Of a stretch of DNA of 9,307 nucleotides, positions 4,618 through 9,307 are shown in pieces. Origin of the DNA: an uncultured Porphyromonadaceae bacterium (lineage in GTDB: Bacteria > Bacteroidota > Bacteroidia > Bacteroidales > Muribaculaceae); contig CAMVDK010000122.1 in the NCBI GenBank assembly GCA_947166165.1, forward strand, positions 1 through 9,307, written 5' to 3'. How positions within the stretch are numbered: position 1 is the stretch's first letter; every line of letters starts with the position of its first letter. The translations under genes and the position numbers were made by a program. A model generated the notes under the pieces. It was given only the letters and a program-made list of their open reading frames with translations. It did not search any database and was not told the origin of the DNA.

Positions 4618-7600
4618 ATGCCCCACTCCCCCCTCCCATCGCGCCTCACCGCCATGCTGGCCGCACTCCTGCTGCTAGCCACCTTTGCCCACGCTCAGCA
4701 ACCCGGCAACCGACCCATCGGCATCTATCCCGGCAACCCCGACCAATACTACGGCCCCGCGCTGATGCCGGGCGGCGACTACCGCAACCTGGCGCTGCAT
4801 CGCATGGTGTGGCAGTCGAGTTCGTACGACTTCAACCTGACCTCGCAACTGCTCACCGACGGCATTGTCGCCGACGGCGAGGCGGCGTGGCTCCGCGTGG
4901 CCACCCCCGACGGCGAGTTGCCTGTGCATCAGCGCGAGAGCGCCATCGACGGCAACGATTGGACGAGTGTCACGGTGGTGGGCGGCGACACTTGGTTGCA
5001 ATACGACTGGCACGGCATGAGCATCGACGTCGACGAGGCGGAACTGGTGGGCAGCGTGGCCTACCGGCCTGCGGCGCCGAAGGGCTTCGCGCTGCGCCTG
5101 CTCACGTCGGCCGACGGCCGGCGATGGCGGGTGGCCGACGAGTGGCGGGGCGACTCGCTGCCCGGGACACCCTCGCGGCGACTGGTGCACAGCGACCCGA
5201 ACAAAAGCGGCGGCAGCGACGATGATTTGTTGCCTACGCGCAACATACGGCACAGGTTCAAGCTGGGGAACAGCCCAACGGCGCACCTGCGCCTCGAGAT
5301 GGACCATCACCGAACTTCGGATGCGCCGCTTCGGCCAGCCCGCCACCGGCATCCTGCCCGCCACGCGCTTTGTGAGCGCCTGGCGCAGCGCGGGGTGCAG
5401 CGACGAGTGGGTAGCCATCGACCTGGGCACAACGGCCCTGGTCAATGCCGTACGGCTGCACTGGCTCGGCACGCCAGCACACGGACACATCGAGGTGAGC
5501 AACGACAACGCCACGTGGCGAACGATGGCCAATCTGCCTGCCGATAAGCGACAACTCCATGAAGTGGGACTGGAGCATGCCCGCTGCCGCTATGTGCGCT
5601 TGCGTTTCGACGGCAGCGGCGACGGCGCGCCCATTTGCCTCACCGAAGTGGAGGTGATGGGCACCGGCGGCTTGACGGCTCTGCCCCACCCGACCGGCGG
5701 CTGGAACGACGGCCGGTGGCTGCTCGACGGCGGCGACTGGCGGCTGCAACGCGCCTCGCAGGTGAAAGCCGACGGTCCACAAGTGTCATCGACAGGTTTC
5801 GACACCACCGGATGGCTCGCGGCCACGGTGCCCGCCACGGTGTTGTCGAGTTTTGTCAATGCCGGAGCACTGCCCGACATGAACCACGACGACAACCTGC
5901 TGATGAGTTCGGAGTCGCTGTTCGATGGCGACTTCTGGTACCGGCGCACCTTCGACCTGCCCGACAGCCTCGACCGCCGCCACATCGCACTCCACCTCGA
6001 CGGCATCAACTGGAAGGCCGACGTCTGGCTCAACGGCACGCCGCTGGGGCGCGTCGAAGGTGCTTTCAAGCGTGGCGAATTCGACATCACCCGTCTGGCG
6101 AAAGACACCGGCAACGTGCTGGCCATCCGCATCATCGCCAACGCACATCCCGGTGGAGTGAAACTCAAAACCGAGCGTTTCACCGACTACAACGGCGGCA
6201 TTCTCGGGGCCGACAACCCCACCTTCCACGCCACCGTGGGTTGGGACTGGATTTCGACCATCCGTGGACGCGACATCGGCATCTGGGACGATGTCTACCT
6301 CACCGCCAGCGGCGATGTCACGCTCCGCGACCCCGTCGTGACTACCACCCTGGCCCCTGCCGACACCCTGGCCACGCTCGCGCCGGTTGTGCTGGCCACC
6401 AACCACGCCCGGCACGCCGTGAGCGGCACCCTGCGCGGCCGCATCGGCTCCATCTGCTTTGAGCAGCTCGTCAGCCTGCCGCCCGACTCCACCATCGAGG
6501 TCAAGTTCGACCCGCGCCAATTCCCCCAGCTCCGCAACCAGCGCCTGCCACTCTGGTGGCCCAACGGACTCGGCGCCCCCTACCTGCACGAAGCCTCTTT
6601 TGTGTTTGTCGAAAATAGGCAAACAAGCGACAGCATTCACTACCAAGTCGGCATACGCGAAGTGACCACCACCGGGCGCGACTCGTGCCTGCGCATCTAC
6701 GTGAACCACCACCGCGTGGTGCCGCTGGGCGGCAACTGGGCCTTCAGCGAGAACAACCTCAACTACCGTGGCCGTGAGTACGACGCGGTCGTGCGCCACC
6801 ACCGTGAGATGAACTGCAACATGATCCGCAACTGGGTGGGACAGACCGCCGACCGCGAGTTCTACCAGGCCTGCGACCGCTACGGCCTCATGGTGTGGCA
6901 GGACTTCTGGCTGGCCAATCCCGCCGACGGCCCCGACCCCGACGATGAAGCGATGTTTGCCGACAACGCCCGCGACCTGGTGCTCAAAATCCGGCGGCAT
7001 CCATGCGTCGCCATCTACTGCGGTCGTAACGAGGGCTACCCACCCGAAAAGCTCGACGTGGCGCTGCGCCAACTGGTGGCCACGCTGCATCCGGGGCTGG
7101 ACTACATCTCCAGCTCGGCCGACGACGGCGTGAGCGGCCACGGCCCCTACCACGCCTTGCGGCCCGAGGAGTACTTCACCCGCCAGACCGGCAAACTGCA
7201 CACCGAGCGCGGAATGCCCTGCATGATGACCATCGAAGGACTCCGCCGCACGCTCGACGCCGACCACCTCTGGCCGCAAAACGCCCTGTGGGGCCGGCAC
7301 GACTTCACCACCGAGGGGGCACAACGCGGGGCGGCATTCAACCAGCTGATAGAAGAGGATTTCGGCCAGCCGCAGTCGGCCGAGGACTACTGCAACTGGG
7401 CGCAGTGGACGGGCTACGAGGGCTACCGCGCCATGTATGAGAGCGACAGCCGCCACCGCATGGGGCTGCTCATCTGGATGAGCCACCCCTGCTGGCCGTC
7501 GATGGTGTGGCAGACCTACGACTACTACCTCGAGCCCACGGCGGCCTACTTCGGCGTGAAGCACGCCTGCGAGCCGCTTCACGTGCAGTGGAACCCGGCT

Positions 7601-8167
7601 ACTGGCCGCGTCGAGGTCGTCAACCGCTCGGCTGCAGCGCGGCGCGGTGTGGTCCAGGCGCAGACCATTGCGCTCGATGGCCGCACGCTCTGGTCGGCCA
7701 GCCAGCCCTTCGACAGCAACGTCGACACCACCACCGAGTTGATGTCCGTGACCCCGCCGCAAGACCACGAGGGTTCCTACATCCTGCGCCTCACCCTCAC
7801 CGAAGGCGACAGCACCATGCGTTCCACCAACGACTACGTGCTCACCACCGCCGGCCACCGCCGCGACCTGCTCGACATGGCCACCGCCATTGTGCAAGCC
7901 GATGCGATTGCCGGCCACCGGCAAGCCGCCGTCACACTCACCAACACCAGCCCGGTGCCGGCCATGATGCTACGGCTCAACCTCAAGGGCAGCGACGGCG
8001 AGCAGATACTCCCCGCCTACTACAGCGACAACTACGTGCACCTGCTCCCCGGCGAATGCCGCACCATCGCCATCGAATGGAACCCCGCCGACACGCGCGG
8101 CACCACGCCAGTCGTCGAACTCTCCGGCACCAACGTGCCGGCACAAACCCTCATCGCAAAACCATAA
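4618..8167 (+). pseudogene. Secreted GH2 glycoside hydrolase with discoidin modules, frameshifted
   Basis: With one base removed this reads as a 1182-residue exported glycosidase. Residues 1-26 are a signal peptide (ending FAHA before QQPG). About 50-349 are discoidin/F5-8 type C-like, ending in CRYVRLRFDG and LTEVEVMG. About 367-560 is the GH2 sugar-binding domain, about 561-685 the Ig-like domain, about 690-980 the TIM barrel, and the rest Ig-like, with YYSDNYVHLLPGE as in exo-glucosaminidase C-terminal domains. Likely acid/base is E805 in CGRNEG, and likely nucleophile E863 in LHTERGMP. The barrel end WMSHPCWPSMVWQTYDYY resembles exo-beta-D-glucosaminidases and beta-mannosidases; exact substrate is unknown. 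The 5' frame runs intact to M228 (5299-5301) and closes at 5547; the 3' frame (open from 5222) takes over as TITELRMRR. Deleting one G at 5301/5302 joins them. It could be a true mutation or an indel error; programmed shifting looks unlikely. All catalytic parts lie in the 3' frame, which alone has no signal peptide. Confidence 0.85.
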
Positions 8168-8331
8168 CGACCTGACACCAGCCGAATTGGAATATGGCGT
8201 GATTTTTCCTGCATATATCGCCCCACCCAAAATGTAACCCCCAGTCCCCCGCCGGGATTGATGAAGATGACCGACAACATATGGTTCATTGCCTTGTTTT
8301 CTGTGTGCTTTTGGCCAAATCATCCTGCTCG

Positions 8332-8430
8332 ATTCCTCTTGATTTTTACAAAAACAAGCAGAATATTCCTCTTGATTTTAGCGTAATTTTATCGATTATT
8401 CCTCTTGATTTTTACAAACATGATTTGTAA
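8332..8430 (+). repeat. Three direct repeats with exact 33-bp period
   Basis: ATTCCTCTTGATTTT begins at 8332, 8365 and 8398, 33 bp apart each time. Copies 1 and 3 share a further TACAAA (identical over 21 bp), while copy 2 continues AGCGTAA. The remaining bases of each unit differ. The TTG of copy 3 (8405-8407) serves as the -33 box of the ATPase promoter, so the array is placed like a set of operator or activator sites. Confidence 0.75.
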
Positions 8431-8435
8431 CTTTG
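8405..8435 (+). promoter_or_regulatory. Promoter of the DUF4143-type ATPase gene
   Basis: TTG (8405-8407), 20 nt, then TAACTTTG (8428-8435) is an excellent match to the Bacteroidetes housekeeping promoter. Transcription would start near 8442, about 43 nt before the ATG. The other two repeat copies have no -7 box at the same distance, so only the third copy belongs to a promoter. Confidence 0.7.
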
Positions 8436-8484
8436 CACCAACAATTCATTTAGAAAACCACAATACACTGTCAATCAAATAGAT

Positions 8485-9307
8485 ATGTATATTTCGAGAT
8501 TAATCGACAAGTATCTTGAGCAATGGATGATGTCGGACGACCACAAGCCACTGCTTCTGCGTGGAGCCCGTCAAGTGGGCAAGTCAAGTTGCATCAAGCA
8601 TTTGGGAGAACGATTTGACTACTATATCGAGGCGAACTTTGAGCAACGTCCCGAACTTATAGACCTGTTTGATCGGGAACATGATGTGCATCGGTTGGCC
8701 GCACAGTTGGGGATGCTTTACAATGTCCCTGTGGTGCCTGGACGCACACTCGTTTTCCTCGACGAGATCCAAGCATCGCAAGCAGCCATCAAAAGCCTGT
8801 GGTTCTTCCGTGAGGAGTATCCCGAACTCCATGTGGCTGCCGCCGGTTCGCTGCTGGAGTTCGCTTTGGCCGATATGTCGTCGTTCGGTGTTGGGCGCAT
8901 TCGCTCCATTTATGTTTTCCCCATGTCGTTCGAAGAGTTTCTTATTGCGCAAGGCAAGCGGCAGTGGGTTGAGGCCAAACGAAATGCCGACTGCCTACAC
9001 CCATTGCTCGAACAACTGCACAACGAACTTGTGCAACAATTCCGTACATTCTTGATGGTGGGCGGAATGCCTGCCAGCGTGGCCAAATGGGTGGCCACCA
9101 ACGATTTTTCGCAGTGCCAGGACGAAATGGACGACATTCTTTCGTCCTATTACGACGACTTTGCCAAATATGCTCCCCGCATAAAGCCCGAACTATTGCG
9201 CAACACATTGCAAAGCGTGATCATGCAGCAGGGGGGCAAGTTCGTGTATAGCAAAGTGGAAGGGGCTTTCCGTTCCGACGACGTGAAGTCGGCACTTTCC
9301 ATGCTTG
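8485..9307 (+). CDS. AAA+ ATPase, AAA_14/DUF4143 family (5' part)
   Basis: An open frame from ATG 8485 (MYISRLIDKYLEQWMMSDD) to the window edge gives 274 residues with no stop. It has a Walker A motif at residues 27-35 (GARQVGKSS), a Walker B at about 89-94 (LVFLDE, D93/E94, followed by IQ), a sensor-like AAAGSLLEF at 118-126, and the family signature VGRIRSIYVFPMSFEEFL, whose Arg is a likely finger. FLMVGGMPASVAKW follows, as in the linker to the C-terminal DUF4143 domain, which is mostly outside the window. These ATPases usually run about 380-480 residues; their cellular role is poorly known, though some are thought to act with nuclease or toxin-like partners. GC is lower than in neighbours: I count 29 of 60 in 9121-9180 against 41 of 60 in 7141-7200, suggesting later acquisition. 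It is preceded by a strong promoter and repeat array. Confidence 0.88.
   Translation, partial: MYISRLIDKYLEQWMMSDDHKPLLLRGARQVGKSSCIKHLGERFDYYIEANFEQRPELIDLFDREHDVHRLAAQLGMLYNVPVVPGRTLVFLDEIQASQAAIKSLWFFREEYPELHVAAAGSLLEFALADMSSFGVGRIRSIYVFPMSFEEFLIAQGKRQWVEAKRNADCLHPLLEQLHNELVQQFRTFLMVGGMPASVAKWVATNDFSQCQDEMDDILSSYYDDFAKYAPRIKPELLRNTLQSVIMQQGGKFVYSKVEGAFRSDDVKSALSML

Larger units (their letters stand above)
8168..8484. other. AT-rich spacer before the ATPase gene
   Basis: About 317 bp with no convincing coding region. The first 160 bp show no clear terminator for the GH2 gene; a 10-bp palindrome TTTGGCCAAA lies at 8310-8319. From 8330 the sequence becomes AT-rich and carries the 33-bp-period repeats and the ATPase promoter described separately. 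Confidence 0.5.

Noticed and set aside
5290..5310. Programmed ribosomal frameshifting in the GH2 gene
   Set aside because: There is no slippery heptamer, no rare codon or stop at the junction and no obvious downstream structure, and a simple base insertion explains the change fully.
5786..7924. A 712-codon open frame on the minus strand opposite the GH2 gene
   Set aside because: It is a GC-rich shadow with repetitive Val/Gly/His/Ala content and no recognisable domain, while the plus strand encodes a clear GH2 enzyme. The same applies to the minus frame at 1101-2225.
8124..8141. Hairpin CCGGCAC-caac-GTGCCGG as the GH2 terminator
   Set aside because: It lies inside the last codons of the gene, has no U-tract, and short GC palindromes are common by chance in this GC-rich coding sequence.
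8332..8430. CRISPR array
   Set aside because: Only three copies, a conserved core of 15-21 bp with spacer-like parts of only 12-18 bp, and placement inside a promoter do not fit a CRISPR array.

Overview
The window looks like a piece of a GC-rich Bacteroidales genome (Prevotella- or Muribaculaceae-like). The evidence is the Bacteroidetes-type promoters (TTG/TTTG, about 19-20 nt, then TAnnTTTG) in front of several genes, starts without a clear Shine-Dalgarno, a BspA-type leucine-rich-repeat protein, a large secreted GH2 enzyme with discoidin modules, a DUF4143-type ATPase and an IS1380-like insertion sequence. No gene can be tied to a species from the sequence alone.

Layout. 1-296: one end of an IS1380-family insertion sequence on the minus strand. 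Its transposase is cut by the window edge and broken by a one-base frameshift. 366-2222: a promoter and a secreted BspA-like LRR protein ending in a two-loop dockerin-like module, followed by a very strong hairpin (2240-2290) and about 370 bp without a gene. 2660-3793: a probable two-gene operon, a ferritin-like four-helix protein that lacks the two usual iron-binding histidines and a flavodoxin-fold oxidoreductase with a cysteine cluster. 3903-4469: a membrane-anchored, divergent NlpC/P60- or CHAP-like protein. 4485-4571: hairpin and repeat-rich spacer. 4618-8167: a large exported GH2 glycosidase (1182 residues when restored) interrupted by one extra base near 5301/5302. 8168-8484: AT-rich spacer with three direct repeats at exactly 33-bp period, the last overlapping a near-consensus promoter. 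8485-9307: start of an AAA+ ATPase (AAA_14/DUF4143 type) that runs off the window.

How the genes fit together. The LRR-dockerin protein, the Cys-peptidase-like protein and the GH2 enzyme are all predicted to be exported or membrane-bound and suggest a glycan- or host-surface-facing lifestyle. No susC/susD pair is seen, so a classical polysaccharide utilization locus is not supported here. The ferritin-like protein and flavoprotein may form a redox or iron-handling pair. The ATPase has lower GC than its neighbours and a repeat-rich upstream region, which hints at an accessory, possibly acquired gene. I found no CRISPR array, rRNA or tRNA. The strongest candidates for something undescribed are the 33-bp-period repeat array before the ATPase, the histidine-less ferritin-like protein beside the flavoprotein, and the TTGCATCTCGCG repeat cluster before the GH2 gene.
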